From Burkholderia lata (GTDB lineage: Bacteria; Pseudomonadota; Gammaproteobacteria; Burkholderiales; Burkholderiaceae): DNA of 64,000 bases. The position numbers and the translations under genes were made by a program. This document shows positions 63,814 to 64,000 of this stretch, piece by piece. Every line of letters begins with the position of its first letter. Positions within the stretch are counted from its first letter, which is position 1. Where the stretch lies: the NCBI RefSeq assembly GCF_000012945.1, contig NC_007509.1, forward strand, positions 496,001 to 560,000. Reading direction: 5' to 3'. A model generated the notes under the pieces. That model ran no database searches, was not told the DNA's origin, and saw only the letters and a program-made list of their open reading frames with translations.

Positions 63814-64000
63814 GGTGGTCTGGCTCCTGTCGGTGAAAGTGGGTCGAAGGGTGAAGTCCCGATGCGGTGCGGCGCTTGGCGCTTCCCGACCGCGAATGCA
63901 CGACGCGCCGCACGGTGGCGCGCGGGCGGCACCGGTGCTGTCACGCAGCGCGCGCCGGCGTTGTGTACGGTCGCGGTCAGGTCGGCAAGCGTGCGTGCCG

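Overview
The window is high-GC chromosomal DNA with the codon use, gene families and gene order of a Burkholderia, most likely the B. cepacia complex on a secondary chromosome. Pointers are the OmpC-type porin, many LysR and LacI regulators, a cyanide-insensitive-type cytochrome bd oxidase, a ClpG/ClpK disaggregase of 949 aa, a Burkholderia-type tyrosinase and a RebB (R-body) gene group. This species call is inference from protein resemblance; no database was searched.

Layout. 1-5500: LacI regulator with two perfect GAAAGCGCTTTC operators, a porin, 2-dehydro-3-deoxygalactonokinase and a beta-helix lipoprotein (sugar-acid uptake). 5600-15800: UspA and small membrane or secreted proteins, a TPR protein, a stand-alone tyrosine recombinase, a divergent DJ-1/PfpI and GlxA pair, a TfoX-N protein, a DUF4132 protein. 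16000-17800: a MocR regulator with a palindromic control region. 17900-27200: two divergent LysR-controlled units that converge: (i) aconitase-family large and small subunits plus a 2-hydroxycarboxylate carrier; (ii) HMG-CoA-lyase-like enzyme, class III CoA-transferase and MFS carrier. Together they look like a pathway for a branched hydroxy-dicarboxylate such as citramalate. 27300-31650: molybdenum cofactor operon fdhD-moeA-moaA-moaE-moaD, serving molybdoenzymes such as the FdhF/YdeP-like oxidoreductase at 58.6-60.8 kb. 32000-34500: cydAB. 34600-37800: bestrophin-like channel, SMI1/KNR4, two VOC proteins, one NTF2-like protein.

37900-39100 holds trpS on the minus strand behind a classical transcription attenuator: a 16-residue leader peptide with tandem Trp codons, mutually exclusive hairpins, and a -10 box placed so that the leader would be read from a leaderless transcript. 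39650-45450 is an R-body (refractile body) cluster: four RebB-family genes, three unrecognised partners, an ECF-like sigma factor and a Crp/Fnr regulator, with an 11-G tract inside an inverted repeat upstream. An AT-richer gap of about 870 bp then leads to a tyrosinase gene and two partners.

49.5-51.2 kb is an IS200/IS605-type element with an intact TnpB nuclease and a broken TnpA, sitting directly against an IS256-like transposase remnant. 51.8-58.3 kb is a catabolic cluster (flavin monooxygenase, RidA, DUF1028 hydrolase, M20 deacylase, LysR, NCS1 permease), probably for a nitrogenous compound of unknown identity. The window ends with the FdhF/YdeP-like oxidoreductase and clpG. No rRNA, tRNA, CRISPR array or prophage was seen.
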